Shown here piece by piece: positions 21,182 through 32,317 of a DNA stretch of 64,000 nucleotides (position 1 is the stretch's first letter; each line of letters starts with the position of its first letter). Both the position numbers and the translations under genes were made by a program. Under the pieces are notes generated by a model. The model was not told the DNA's origin. It was given only the letters and a program-made list of their open reading frames with translations, and did no database searches. The stretch lies in assembly GCA_036925085.1 (NCBI GenBank), contig JAUPFP010000001.1:14951354-15015353 (forward strand). The letters run 5' to 3'. This DNA is from Brachycybe producta (taxonomy: Eukaryota > Arthropoda > Diplopoda > Playtdesmida > Andrognathidae).

Positions 21182-21183
<2 letters not shown>
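20293..21183 (-). repeat. LTR-X 5' LTR (891 bp)
   Basis: It has the same length and, by eye, the same sequence as 14236-15126. In the element's sense this copy would hold the promoter. A TATA-like element is not obvious, while AT-rich stretches lie near the middle. Confidence 0.95.
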
Positions 21184-21231
<48 letters not shown>

Positions 21232-21287
21232 GTATGTATATATATATATGTATATATATGTATGTATATATATATATATATATGTAA
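21184..21287. repeat. TA/TATATG microsatellite (continuation)
   Basis: The same repeat as 13271-14235, separated from it by LTR-X. Confidence 0.95.
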
Positions 21288-21809
21288 ATATAACAAATTC
21301 TGTGGCCACCCATGCAGCACCTATCAGAGAAGAGAGGGGGAAGAGGGGCAGCTGCCCCTGGCCTCACAATTTTATAGGCCTCAATTTATAACTCAATATG
21401 TCAGAAGAGCCTCAAAAATATTATTTGCCCCAGGCCTCGCATTTTCTCTGAAAGGCTCTGCACCATTGCATATACTCAAGTCTGGTAAGTGTTGTGGGTT
21501 GTGGCTGCAACCACCGACCCCCATTTCCCGATGATGGAATTCGATGGGATCACTGTGGACCAACACAAGTTCATAGGACCACAGAGGCAGCAATGGATGG
21601 TGCTCTCCCCACTGAAAACCCCCTCCTCGGCAAAACTATGCAAGCAAATGACACATGGTGTCCGTGCTTTTTTACTAATATTTTAGTGTAGCAAACAAAT
21701 AAAAAAATTTATACTAATCTTATATGGTTTATAGTTTCTTGTGTGTATTACATCTATAAAATATGTGACTTTAGATTAACATACGAAATATTTCACTAGA
21801 TAATTCACC
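21288..21809. other. Unassigned sequence upstream of the Mutator-like gene
   Basis: Mixed-composition DNA with a perfect palindrome GGGGCAGCTGCCCC near 21345 and two GGCCTC copies. Terminal inverted repeats for the transposase that follows were looked for but not found. Confidence 0.4.
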
Positions 21810-22610
21810 ATGCCTAGAAAGGTACCGAAGAAGAGAAACAAAGCATCCAGAGCCCAAAGCCAAAGACATTTAAAGGAAAAAAAAGATGCAAACAGGTAGT
21901 TTTATTCACTTTGATGTCAGTTAAATGAAAGCTGATAGTAAGAGCTACCCATAGAAATGTTATTCGGAAACGCAGTTATTGGCCCGAAAAAATGAACTTT
22001 GAAATGCTTCTGAAAAAGTAACTTTCGTGATAATGAAATTACATTTTTACATCTTTTTGTATTGGATACTCAAGTTTTTTATTGGCTTTTTATAATCAAG
22101 AACTTTTGTTTGTTGTGCATATTAATCGCATTTTATTCTATCTTGTTTCATCCTACACACCTACCTTATCTCATGCCCTCAGTTTGCAGAGTGGCTGAAC
22201 TAATAAATACCACATAACATCTATCTCAACTGTTTTATCCATCACATCTAGTTGTCATATTATACTATGCAAAACAAGATTGTGGGCAGCTCTGCTTTCA
22301 GTTAGTTCTTGTGTAATGGTTGAAAATGTATAAGAATCATTTTTCATTTAAATGCAACTCAAGAAATTGTGAGGAAGACATGGTTCAACAAGAACAAGCA
22401 GCCTCTCAAGAAACTCAAGAGCTTCAATTGGAGGACTCTCTGATGCCGTCTTCGCCAATATATCGTAACATATATAAATCAGGTACAGTACACTATTTAC
22501 AAATTACCTCCATTGAAAATATACAGATGCACTTGCAACTCCATCTTCAAAATCAACAGAAGACATTTTTTCCCTAATACAAGCTCGCTTTCAAGCACCT
22601 CCAATTCATG
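21810..22610 (+). pseudogene. 5' exons 1-3 of the Mutator-like/YqaJ transposase gene
   Basis: Exon 1 (21810-21895) starts ATG and encodes a basic peptide beginning MPRKVPKKRNK, ending AACAG before GTAGTT. Exon 2 ends at 22482 before GTACAG; its acceptor is uncertain (after CTCAAG near 22350 is one option). Exon 3 is 22527-22610, between ATACAG and GTAAAA. Splicing 2 to 3 and 3 to 4 keeps one frame, with a split GAT codon and a split GAC codon at the two junctions. The introns are only 44 and 64 bp. The phase agreement is good evidence that these are real exons. Confidence 0.6.
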
Positions 22611-22674
22611 GTAAAATATTTATAAAATGTTTATTACAAGTAATTACTAATATTTACTAATAAATTTAAAACAG

Positions 22675-24704
22675 ACTACACAAGAGCAAGGCCATCAACA
22701 GCAGGGTCGTCTTTGACTGATGTGCACCTGACATCAAAACCACTCATGACCTGTCATGTGTGCGATGAAGAGCTATTCACCCCTTTTCATGTTAGTGAGC
22801 ATCTAAGAAACCAATTTCATCGAATAAGTATGGGGGAAAGCATTTCTGAAGAGGAGGAAGATAAAAATGAACAGATGAAGAGACTTGAAAACATCAAATG
22901 TGGCGAAATTCAAATCCCAAGTAATGGCACTACCATTTACCAAACACCAAAAAAAATCCTGCCATCCACCTGTACACTGCAAACATCAAGTTCTGTTGAG
23001 AGACATTTATTAACAGTGAAGAGCATTCCAAAAGAACTGCCGAAGCTGACGGGGCGTCGGATTGTATCATTTTTAAATCTAATAAAGTTCATAGAAAATG
23101 TCAGTATCCATGCAACGAAATGCACGGCATCGAGATTGTCCTTTAAGAAAGAAACATCTATGGGGCTACATTCGAGAATGACTTTTGAGTGCAATGCATG
23201 CAGAAGATGCATTGTATTTTCTACAGAAAGTAATGAGGCCGAGCCAGTAGTAAATAATGCTGCTGTACTGGGATGTGCCAGCATCGGAATTGGCCATCAA
23301 CAGCTAGAGGAGCTCTTAGCTGTTATTGGCATACCTTGCATGGCACAACAAACATTTCAAGCTGCAACAAATCAAATTCACTACAAACTGAGTGAAGTTT
23401 TAAAGGAGTCCATGAAAGATGCAGCAATGGAGTCAAAACAAAGAGCAATGGAAAAAAAAAACACAGATAATGATGGTGTTCCTTGGCTGACTGTTGTAGT
23501 CGACGGTTCTTGGGCCAAAAGGTCATACAAGCATAGTTATAATTCGTTGTCTGGTATGGCTGCTGTCTTTGATCTCGAAACAGGAAAGCTCATCGACCTG
23601 GCAGTCAAAAACCGGTATTGCCCTAAATGTGCTGTGGCTCAAACAAAAGGTGTCAATCCTGAGGAGCACTGTTGTTTTAAAAACTGGATAGGGTCTGCAG
23701 GTGCAATGGAAGCCAATATAATTGCAAAAGCATTCGCAGAGAGCGAAAGCAAGTATGGAGTACGTTATAAGTACGTGATTGCTGATGGCGACTCAAAGAC
23801 TTACAAGGCAATTTGTGAGACTTTAGTGTATCCAGTTACGAAAATAGAGTGCACAAATCACCTTATTCGTTCGTATGCGTCTAAGATAAGAAAGATACCA
23901 AATGATACTAGGATCAGCCTCGAGGAGAGACGGCTTCTAAATCCAGATAGGGTTAACCGTCTTATCAGCGCCGTTAGAGGAGCAGTAATGCGAAACTTTT
24001 CCTCAAAATGTTCCAAAGAGGAAAAGATAAAGGCACTGAAAAAAGACCTTGCACATGGTCCTGTTCATGTTTTTGGAGACCACACAGAGTGTGGTAACTA
24101 CTGTAAAAGAGATGCAAGCGAACCGAATGATGTTCCCTTAGTACAGGGAGGTCTACTGTGGGAAATCATCATGGCCACGATGAGAAGGCTGAGGGACCAT
24201 GCTGACAGCCTAGTAGAGCATTTAACTAACAATGTTGCAGAGCAATTCATGAGTCTTATATGCAAAGCCACAGGCGGAAAACGAGTCAACTTCTGCATGG
24301 GAGCATCATACACAATGAGGGTTTATTGTGCTGGTTTGAACCAGTTACATGGACCTGGATGGCAAGTTGAGGCCAGTAGGAAAATGTATCCTAAACAGAC
24401 CCCACCATCTATATTGATGAAGATGGCACAAAAGCGAAGAAAGAACTTAGCATTCAAAGAGAAGTATAGAAAAAGACTTTGCCTTGAAGGTGAATATGCT
24501 AAACATTTAAGAAGAAAAGAGGCTCTCATGTCCTCCAAAGAGTCTCGTAAGCACTACGGAGAATCAATGGATTTTGAAGACCTTCCAAAGGAAAAACTGA
24601 AAAAGAAAATGAACGAGCATGTTATCAGTTTATCAATTGATAAAGGACAACAAGCAGCACTAGAAGTTGCAAACCATGGAGGGTCAAAAATCCAAAATGG
24701 ATAA
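22675..24704 (+). CDS. Mutator-like transposase domain protein (main exon)
   Basis: The exon opens after TTAAAACAG and is open for about 676 codons. A C2H2-like pair (CHVCDEELFTPFHVSEH..NQFH) is near the start. The central block is the Mutator-like transposase domain: DGSWAKRSYKHSYNSLSG supplies the first Asp, CPKC...CC...NW a metal-binding patch, ADGDSKTYKAI a second Asp, and KIECTNHLIRSYASKIRKI the block before the helical part. A C-terminal domain with VEHLTNNVAEQFMSLI follows, then a basic tail. Such proteins move DNA transposons by cut-and-paste. The frame ends at a TAA at 24702-24704, beyond which nuclease-like sequence continues in other frames. Confidence 0.85.
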
Positions 24705-24965
24705 AAGATAGACATACAAGTAGCGAGCAATTTTGGGGTCATCTGCAAACAAAAAAATACACACCATGTCACAAATTAGTCCGGAGAATTCTCTACCACA
24801 GCAATCTTAAATATATTCCTGAAATAAGATGGGGGATTGAAAATGAAACGAGCGAGTTCAAAAACCGATTTGAAGAATTTGAAGCATTCAGGACTGCGGC
24901 TTATTTGTGGACACCAAAGAACCATACCTTGGGGCCATGCCCGATGGTACCATTGTTTGAGACAG
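24678..24965 (+). pseudogene. YqaJ-type exonuclease domain, frameshifted
   Basis: Immediately after the transposase stop a second frame reads RHTSSEQFWGHLQTKKYTP...LVRRILY...IRWGIENE, the start of a YqaJ/lambda-exonuclease-type nuclease. A third frame then gives GLFVDTKEPYLGAMPDGTIV, the conserved motif with the catalytic Asp. In relatives a YqaJ nuclease fused to a Mutator-like transposase domain is a known arrangement. Here two frame changes break it, and sequence decay continues to about 25100. Confidence 0.7.
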
Positions 24966-25099
24966 TTTGATAAAATTCAAATGTCCATTTTCTGCATGGG
25001 ATATGCTTGTGAGAGATGCAGTCGATAGAGTAACCTCAGAGGCAGTCAACCACAGAACGAGCAGCAAACACAGTACTTCAACGTGCAAAACAAACAATG

Positions 25100-26389
25100 A
25101 GAAACAAAGACGTTAGTAATTATATAATTATTTATAAATTACAAAATAAATTAATTTGGTTATATTCTAATTTTTAGAGTCCAAAAAAGAAATTTTAAGG
25201 CACCCGGTGCTCTCCAATCCTTCACCTAACCTAACCTATCCCAAAGTAGCCTTTAACCTATTGCCTACCACCTTATAACCTTTAACGTTTTCTCCACCTA
25301 GCCTTTCCAGTACCTAGCAATTTCCTCACCTAGCCTTTAAATAGTCTTTTGTCACTCAAACTGTCTTGGCACATCAGCCTGCTTCTCTTTAAATTGACAT
25401 CTTGAAGCCTCTTAGTAAGTTTGTTGCAGAAAAAAAGTTGTAATTCATACTGATGGGGTTCATTTTCTAGAATTCTGCCATGCTGCTTTTGTCTTGCCAT
25501 TATCAACATTATCATTTCTCATTCTTGCTGCCTGCTGTTATCTCTACATATATGTATGTTGGTCAGCAACAGTTGAACAAAATTTCAATATTATATCATA
25601 ATTTCAGATTCCTTTCTGTGGTTCAACATGATCAACGTCACAATAGTCCTTGTAATTGCAACATCATGCTTTTCAAACAGTAAGAACACATTTGCATCTA
25701 CTGAATAAAAAAATGTTATAAAATCATTGATCGTTTACCGCTGCCAAAACTTCTATTATTGTGGAAATTAATGATAAATGAACTCATAAGCATAAAGATA
25801 CATACTACAAACATACATAATATACCAATAATCACTTGCTGATAAGATTGTTTCCCCATTTCAGAGTCCTGCGCATTTTTGTCCTTTTATACGTATGTAA
25901 ACTGTTATTTAAACGAAATTATAATGCTTAAAAAAGTTTTGTTTCTAAGATCTCTGTGCTGATAAGTATGTGTATTTACTGATTACTCTGCACTGCTCGC
26001 TGTGACAGCAATTGTTGAGTTCTGCCCTTGTAAGTTATATCTTTTACATATTAAGATCACATAAAGTAATGAGAACAGTTCATTGAATTTTACAGTTTGC
26101 CATCATTTACAAAAACATTATGGTGTTTGCAATTGCTGCCTCTTTAGTTACAAAAAAATTATTTATAAAGATATTTATTTATATGTAATTTTTCTCTATT
26201 TCAGAACTCTCCACGTTGTTCTTCATGTTCTTATTATTTTTCTTCCTTTTCTAGTAGTGCTGGCAACCTATGTTTCTATATCTGTGAGTTACAAATATTA
26301 TAGACTAAATTGTTTACAAGCTTGCATACATGTTGCAGGCCTTCGACTTGGTCTGTGTGCTTCTTCTTTCCTTCTTTCATCTACTATCT
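25100..26389. other. AT-rich intergenic DNA
   Basis: No protein-like frame longer than chance is seen. A T/C-rich stretch at 25200-25340 contains CCTAACCTAACC. A possible further GT-AG pair of the gene to the left lies near 25112 and 25178. Confidence 0.4.
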
Positions 26390-26870
26390 GTGCCTTGTCC
26401 ACTATTTGTGCCTCATTTTCAGTAAGTAGTCGAAGGCAGATCAAGTAGTGTTTTAAGAACGTGCATTTTAAACAGGTCTCAATCACTTCTTGCTCATATC
26501 TGGCCCTCTTCTGTTTGGTTTTTTTCTGATCATGTGTGCCTCGTTTTCAGTAAGTATAACAAATGGCAGTTCAAGTATTGGTTTAAGAATGTACATTTCA
26601 AACAGGTGTATATTGCTCCTTACTCTCATGTGGCCCTCTGGTGTTTGGTTTCTGGGATCATTTGTTCATTGTTTTCAGTAAGTAGTTAATGGCAGATCAA
26701 GTAGTGTTTTAAGAATGTGCATTTTTAACAGGTCTCAATCGCTCCTTGCTTTCATCTGGCTCTCTGGTGTTCGGTTTCTCTCGGATCATTTTTGCCTCGT
26801 TTTCAGTAAATATACACAATCACCAATCAAGTAATTTTAAGAACTACATTTTAAAAAGCTAGTGTTATCA
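26390..26870. repeat. Four tandem copies of a unit of about 127 bp
   Basis: The landmark TTTTCAGTAA recurs near 26415, 26545, 26672 and 26797. Each is followed by a copy of GATCAAGTA...TTTTAAGAA and a CATTT...AACAGGT segment. The copies are 75-85 percent alike. Each carries overlapping acceptor-like (TTTTCAG) and donor-like (GTAAGT) words. Confidence 0.7.
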
Positions 26871-26930
26871 CTTACAAATGAAGATCTGTAAGTGTTCTTT
26901 GTTGTTTTTTGTTGGTGTCTTTGGTTTTCT

Positions 26931-28600
26931 GGCCTACGCAAGCCGGCTCATGAAAAGAGCGGAAACACGGTATTCTGTCACCGAGCAGGAGTGCTTGGCG
27001 ATAATGTTTGCCATGGGTAAATTCCGTCCTTACCTCTTTAACCGGGAGTTCGTGATTGTGACGGATCACCATGCTCTTTGCTATCTGCAGACAGCCAAGA
27101 ACCTGCTAGGCAGGTTGGGGTGTTTGCAGATGCAACTACAAAAGTACCGATTTAAGGTTCAGTACAAGAAAAAGACACTGCTCGAGGACGCCGATGCTTT
27201 GAGTCTGTATCCTGTTCGTGATGTGGCAGACCTTTCTTTGCCTGAATACGTCGATGCTGACATAGGTGATTTGATTTACCGAGTCCACTCGGAGGTGGAT
27301 TGGGTCAAGGAGCAAGAAGCCAATGGCTGGTGCTCCAATTTAAAGAGTGAAATCTTCCGTGACCCCAACTCGAACCTTAGGTTCCAGTTCGTGGTGGCAG
27401 ACGACTTGTTGTATGCCATCAGGTCCATCCAGGATCGGTTAAGAACTGTTCTGGTAGTTCCAAAGTCATGCAGGGCTTTCTGCCTTACTAAGCTACATGA
27501 CACTCCCGAAGCTGGTCACTTCGGGATGTTTAAGACCTACCAGAGACTGCGCTCATGCTTCTACTGGATTGGTATGAAGCGGGACACAGCTGAGTACGTT
27601 AAGTCGTGTTTGGTGTGTCAACGAGCACGACAATTCGCACGTAGTCAGGGATTTTTACAACCCATCGTACCGGAGTACCCAGTTGATACCTGGGGAATGG
27701 ACTTCGTTGGGCTGTTTCCTGCCTCCGTGGGTGGAGTCACCTATGTCTTAATCATGGTTGACTATTTCACCCTGTACAGTGTGGCAAGGGTGTTGTGAAG
27801 GGCCACAGCCACTTGTGTAGTAAAGTTCCTGAAGGACGAGATCCTTTCGGTAAATGGCACACCGAAAACTCTTGTCTCGGGTCGTGAATCCCAGTTCTCC
27901 GGCAAAGTCCTGCTGAAGTTCCGGGAGTGCTATATAATATAGCGCATCACTTCACGATGGCGTACTATCTGCAAGCTAATGGGCTTGCGGAGCGTACGGA
28001 CAAGACCATAATGGAAACCATCAAGCGGTACCTTGATCCCCTCAAGGAACAGCATGATTGGTGGGACAAATTACGGCCCACCATGTGGGCTTACAACACA
28101 GCTGTCCAGGAGAGTACGCAGGTCTCTCCATATCGGCTGTTTGACCGTGAGCCTCGGATGGAGATTGATAACCTCCTTCCGGACGGTCCGATCTGCGACT
28201 TGCCTGACCAGCAAGCCGTGGAGAAGCATGTGCATCAACATTTGACGGCTCCTCAGAAGAGGCAAAAAGAGGTATGACTGGCCAAGTGCAGCCGCCTCTA
28301 TCTGCCTGGTGCTCAGGTGTGGATTAGAGACCAGGCTGGGATGCTTGGCTAGGCAAAGAACTTAGCTTATAAATCTGAGAGGGGTACGGTGGTCTTGCAG
28401 TATTCCAACCTGGTTTACGAAGTAGAATTTGTAGATAAGTATGGCCGAAAGGTGCGAGGCCGGTTGCATGTAGATAATTTGATACCGTACATACCAAACT
28501 GCACCATGAGGGAGGAAGATGACTTGGTGTTTCTGACACCTCCTCCGATGCAGGCAGCGATGCTACGGAGGCTTCGGCTGGGAGTGGTGTGACTCTGGTG
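26931..28600 (+). pseudogene. GypA-family pol fragment: RNase H to integrase C-terminus
   Basis: The sequence enters in the middle of RNase H (LAYASRLMKRAETRYSV) and continues with TDHHALCYLQ, the HHCC finger ending CLVCQR, the integrase core start (VDYFTLYS), then NGLAERTDKT and a C-terminal module to about 28520. It is clearly homologous to GypA at 6520-8200. It is broken by TGA at 27796-27798 and by frame changes near 27900, 28130 and 28275. The 5' half of the element (gag, protease, RT) is missing; upstream is unrelated repeat sequence. Confidence 0.9.
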
Positions 28601-29154
28601 CCAAAGCAACTGTCTGTTTCTTCGCAGGAGTCTACCGACTCTGAGGTGGAAAACCCCCTCCACCTAGGTATAATCTCCGACCCCGCGTAGACCGAGGGTG
28701 TACGAGGTGAGTCGGTTTGACCCTTGAGTGGGGAATCCCACGTTGTGGGGGACTCTTATGGAGTCCCTGCCGTGGTGGGAGAAAGCTGGTCCTCCACTTG
28801 TTTGGGTGGACGGTTGGTAGAGGAGACAGCCAGACATTGCAGTGTTTGGGTCTCGCCGTGGTTTTGTAAGAAACGAAGCATGGGGTTCGACAAAGTTGGC
28901 CCGTGGGCAGAGAAATCTGCCCATGAAATCCTCCGTTACCATCAATGTATGGAGATTGACAGTTAATGTCTCTTCCTACCAAATCCAGTATTTGCATGGG
29001 AGGATTCACCATGTGTAAAAAGGCAGACAATGGAAGAATCCCCATGGTAACCATGCATGAGGCGGCTAATCAAGTTTTAGCCGCTACTGCACGGTCACTA
29101 GCCGCCAAGACGGTGATTGTAGTGGCCATATTATTTTGCAGCGCCATATTATAT
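28601..29154 (+). other. 3' part of the second GypA-family copy, before the LINE insertion
   Basis: It is not protein coding as far as I can see. The GCGGCTAATCAAGTTTTAGCCGC segment at 29060-29085 and its surroundings match 5990-6040 of GypA (minus strand), which shows the copy continues past integrase. Confidence 0.5.
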
Positions 29155-29845
29155 TCAATTCAATTCAATTAAATACACCTGCAATCAGCTCGAAAGCCAT
29201 GTGGCAGGGAGGGATTGCTCCCAATCACGACTGATTGTCATTATTTAGAAATAAGACATTATCATGAAATTGAAATCGGCCTAACAAAGAACTATTCACA
29301 GGAAGAGAATTCCATAGTCTAATAACATTAGGAAGAAAAGACCAAAAATATGCATCAGTCCTAGCCATTAATTTTTTGAAAGTTTTTGAATGCCCAAATC
29401 TACCTTTACGAGGATTTCTAGTTAGTAAACCATTAAGCAGGGTAATGTTATCACAAGACAGCAAACGTCCCAGAAGAGCGAGGCTTTGCTCATTTCTTCG
29501 GCCTGCTAATGATTCCCATTCTAGCTCTTGGAGCATAGACGATACGCTGTCAGTATACGCATACCGTCCCTTTACAAATCTTGCAGCCCTACGCTGCACC
29601 ATTTCTATTAATTGTTTTAGATTATTTCTAAATGGGTTCCAAATTGGGGAACAATATTCTAAGATAGGTCTAACTAGAATAAAGTAACAGACCTTCTTTA
29701 CATTTTCTTTACAATGTTTAAGGGTGCGTCGGACAAACGGCAGCCTTTGATTAGCTTTGGCTTTGGCTTTGGCGTAGATAAACAAAGTACGCCGGCCCCA
29801 CGTATTCGCAAAAAGAAAGCGAAAATTCACCGTCAAAGAGGCAGC
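29155..29845 (-). pseudogene. CR1/Jockey-like LINE fragment, 3' end of the reverse-transcriptase ORF
   Basis: A 200-residue frame on the minus strand shows the C-terminal region typical of this class: LVRPILEYCSPIWNPF, VQRRAARFVKGRY, LEWESLAGRR and LWNSLP. It ends with an ATTCA-type short tandem repeat on the plus side (29152-29170), as such LINEs do. It is 5' truncated and sits inside the GypA-family copy, so it inserted later. Confidence 0.85.
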
Positions 29846-29878
29846 AAACGACTGGAAAAAGTTTAAATCCGTAAAAAA

Positions 29879-30341
29879 GTAAGTCCCTGTAAAGAAATTT
29901 TTCTCGGTGGAGGTGGTTTCACCACGACGACTGTTGCCATGGTGGTATAACCACTAGGAAAAGCCCTTTTCCGATGGGTTCTGCCCATCCGAGCATTGTG
30001 GTGCTTGGGGAGTTCCAAGTGAGATGGTGTTTGGACGATGGGAACCTGGAGGGGAGGGGATTTTACCGTGCGAAGGCGGCAAGTCATGGTTTTGATCGTG
30101 ATTTACCGACTTTGGATGGTGAGATCGGCAATTCGCACGGTGGAAGTCCGTGGAATGCCCTTTCCAATGGTGGGAATCCGGGGAAAAGTGGTTTTCACCG
30201 TACGAAGGCGGGGAATCACGGTTTCAATCGTGATTTATCGACTTTCGAAGGTGGAAACAGTAAGTTGCACAGTGAAAGGCCGTGGAATTTGCTTTTTCAT
30301 GGTAAAGAATTGTTTTTGATGGTTTGTTCCCTTTTCTACAG
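29879..30341 (+). other. Putative intron of the second GypA-family copy
   Basis: It starts GTAAGTCCCT and ends TTCCCTTTTCTACAG, matching both ends of the putative intron at 5112-5837. Inside, a unit starting ACCGTGCGAAGGC (30064) recurs as ACCGTACGAAGGC about 134 bases later, with CACGGT words throughout. Unlike the first copy, no frame is open across it. Confidence 0.5.
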
Positions 30342-30660
30342 GTCTCCCACGGTGGAGAAAGGACAACGACGGTAGGAGCCACCGACGGTCCCCTCCCTCA
30401 TTCCGCTGCGTCCGGGGGATGCAAGGCTGTTGGTATCGGGGTCAGAGGGCTCCCCAACCTCTGTCGGGCTGGAAGCGGCTGACACCGCCATTGAATCAGG
30501 GGGTTCTCTGGTGGCAGAGGCTGTGGAAGGTTCAGGATCTGCCCAGTCGACTCCGACCATGTCGGAGCCTTATGTGGCAGATACCTGCAGTCCTCCTCCA
30601 GGGAAATGGCTGCTACCACTGTTCAGTCGGTGGTGGCGGTAGTTCTTCTGGCTGGGGAGG
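30342..30660 (+). pseudogene. Start of the GypA-family third ORF (second copy)
   Basis: After the acceptor the sequence aligns with 5111-4780 (minus). The GDAELLES segment appears here as GDARLLVS, followed by a Ser/Glu/Gly-rich stretch. The ATG of the first copy is ACG here, so translation start is lost. The fragment is cut off at about 30665 by CR1-like sequence. Confidence 0.55.
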
Positions 30661-30679
30661 CTGCAGAAGCGGGTTTGGA

Positions 30680-31105
30680 TGGTGTTACTCCGAAAGCTCT
30701 ACAAATGCTTCATTTTAGTCAAAGGACATTGGGCACCTGCCCAGCACAAGTTAAAACTATTGTGTATCAAGCATTGGTTCAGCCTCATTTTGAGTATTGC
30801 TGCAGTGTATGGAATTCCCACTCTGTCACATTCACTCAGTTGAAAGGGTTCAGCAGAACGCAGCTAGGTTTGTTTGTGGCAGGCATAAATTTACTTAGTG
30901 TCACTGAGATGCTGTCAGTGCTACAGTTCTTCCTGAGGAAGTGGTGAATGTGGATAATTTTGTTTTGTGGGATTGTGGGATATTTATATATGTGCTTGAC
31001 AATGCTTAATGTTGCATGTGGACTTTTATGTCCCTCTGCCATAGACCTATTTGGCTGCTAGCAAAGAACATTTTGTAAATTTTGTAATTGTAACAAATTA
31101 AAAAA
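30680..31105 (+). pseudogene. CR1-like LINE fragment (copy 1), 3' end
   Basis: It encodes KALQMLHFSQRTLGTCPAQ, then HFEYCCSVWNSH and further decayed reverse-transcriptase C-terminal sequence. A 3' untranslated tail (CTATTTGGCTGCTAGC, then TTTGTAATTGTAAC) follows. The copy at 59225-59880 is from the same family, with the same 3' end. Confidence 0.8.
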
Positions 31106-31330
31106 TTTCAATAGAAAACATGCGATAGATGTGTTGCAAGTGAATAAAAAAGTCTATCATTTATAACAAAATTTAATGTATTATATTAAAATTTAATATT
31201 AATATTAAAGATAGAAATTACTTCCAGAAATTATAGTTGACCAGATAATTAGAAAAAATTGATGATTACAGTTGTTTACAATTTTTAAAAATATACTGCC
31301 ATAAAACATCTATTCCATAGCATTAGCTTA

Positions 31331-31560
31331 GTATTCCAGCAAGAAAATGCCGCAGTTTCCTCCAATAACCTAACAAAGCAATGGTTACGGAACCAAAATA
31401 TCACCACTCTCAAATGACCAGCATATCCCCTGGACATAAATCCTGTAGAAAACTTTTGGGACATCATCATGCATGATTAAGCAGATTGCCATGATTATAC
31501 TGCAATATCAAAGCTGAAAAGTGCAATTTTAGCTGCTTCGGACAGAATTTCTGTATATGT
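31331..31560 (+). pseudogene. Tc1/mariner-type transposase relic (C-terminal part)
   Basis: One frame reads FQQENAAVSSNNLTKQWL, then a stop, then PLDINPVENFWDII and a further stop. This follows the Tc1 pattern QQDNAP...SPDLNPIENLWDII, with the second and third catalytic positions in place. There are two stops in 75 codons and no terminal inverted repeats in view. Confidence 0.7.
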
Positions 31561-32317
31561 GTCTATAAATCTAGTTTAAAGTATGTAGAAAACAATGTTT
31601 GAAGTTCTAAAACATCAGGACAGTCATATACCTTATAAATTTTAATGTTACTGTTGTGTTCCGAATGTTATTTTGTCACAATAATTAATTCAAGTGAAAA
31701 GTTCATTAGTGCGTCTAATTATGGAACGGCCATTTTACAGTTTAATTTTTTTAATTTTTACCTTTTTAAGAAAAAAATTCTGGTTAGCAGAAAGTGTAAT
31801 AAAAGATGAACTGTTTATGGTGAAAATTTCAGGCGAATCCATCAAGTTTAACTTGAGATATAACCCGTTTTTGGGGTTCGTCTATATATATGAAACGCAC
31901 TTTATACCAGGCCTGACATTTCGTTTATAGGCTATTGTTAAAAATGTAAGGTATAAATGGCCGCCATTTTGCATCTCTTACTCGATTGGTGGTGCTAGTC
32001 ACAAATTAAGAAAGAAGATAGAAACATAACATACATGTAAATAGAGAACAATTTATAGGTGTCACCTCAAACATTAATTTTATTACACCTTTAATTAATT
32101 TAATAATACACATGTAATCTAAGTAATTTAATAATGCATATTTAATACACAGAAATAAATCAACATCATAATAATTTAATAATGATTTAGTAATAATAAT
32201 AATTTAATAATGATTTAGTAATAATAATAATTTAATAATTATAATTTAACAATAATTTAATATAATAATTTAATAAAAATAATTTAATAATAATAATAAT
32301 TTAATAATTATTAATAA
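31560..32317. other. AT-rich intergenic DNA and TAA/TTTAATAA repeats
   Basis: From about 32060 the sequence is dominated by ATAATTTAATAATGATTTAGTAATAA-like units. No gene was seen. Confidence 0.6.

Larger units (their letters stand above)
14236..21183 (-). mobile_element. LTR-X: complete non-autonomous LTR retrotransposon (gag plus a large unknown ORF, no pol)
   Basis: Two 891-bp direct repeats (14236-15126 and 20293-21183) bound a 5,166-bp internal region. I see no difference between them by eye. On the minus strand the order is 5' LTR, primer-binding site, gag, frameshift site, 975-codon ORF, noncoding tail, polypurine tract, 3' LTR. There is no retropepsin DTG, no YxDD reverse transcriptase, no RNase H and no integrase DDE anywhere inside. 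The four bases on both outer sides read ATAT, consistent with a 4-bp target duplication but uninformative inside a TA repeat. The near-identical LTRs and unbroken ORFs imply recent movement, presumably with enzymes supplied in trans. Confidence 0.92.

Noticed and set aside
14232..21187. ATAT target duplication as proof of LTR-X insertion
   Set aside because: The target is a TA repeat, so the match is expected by chance. The LTR, PBS and PPT evidence is used instead.
25200..25260. CCTAACC repeats as an interstitial telomere
   Set aside because: Only two units are present; too short to support.
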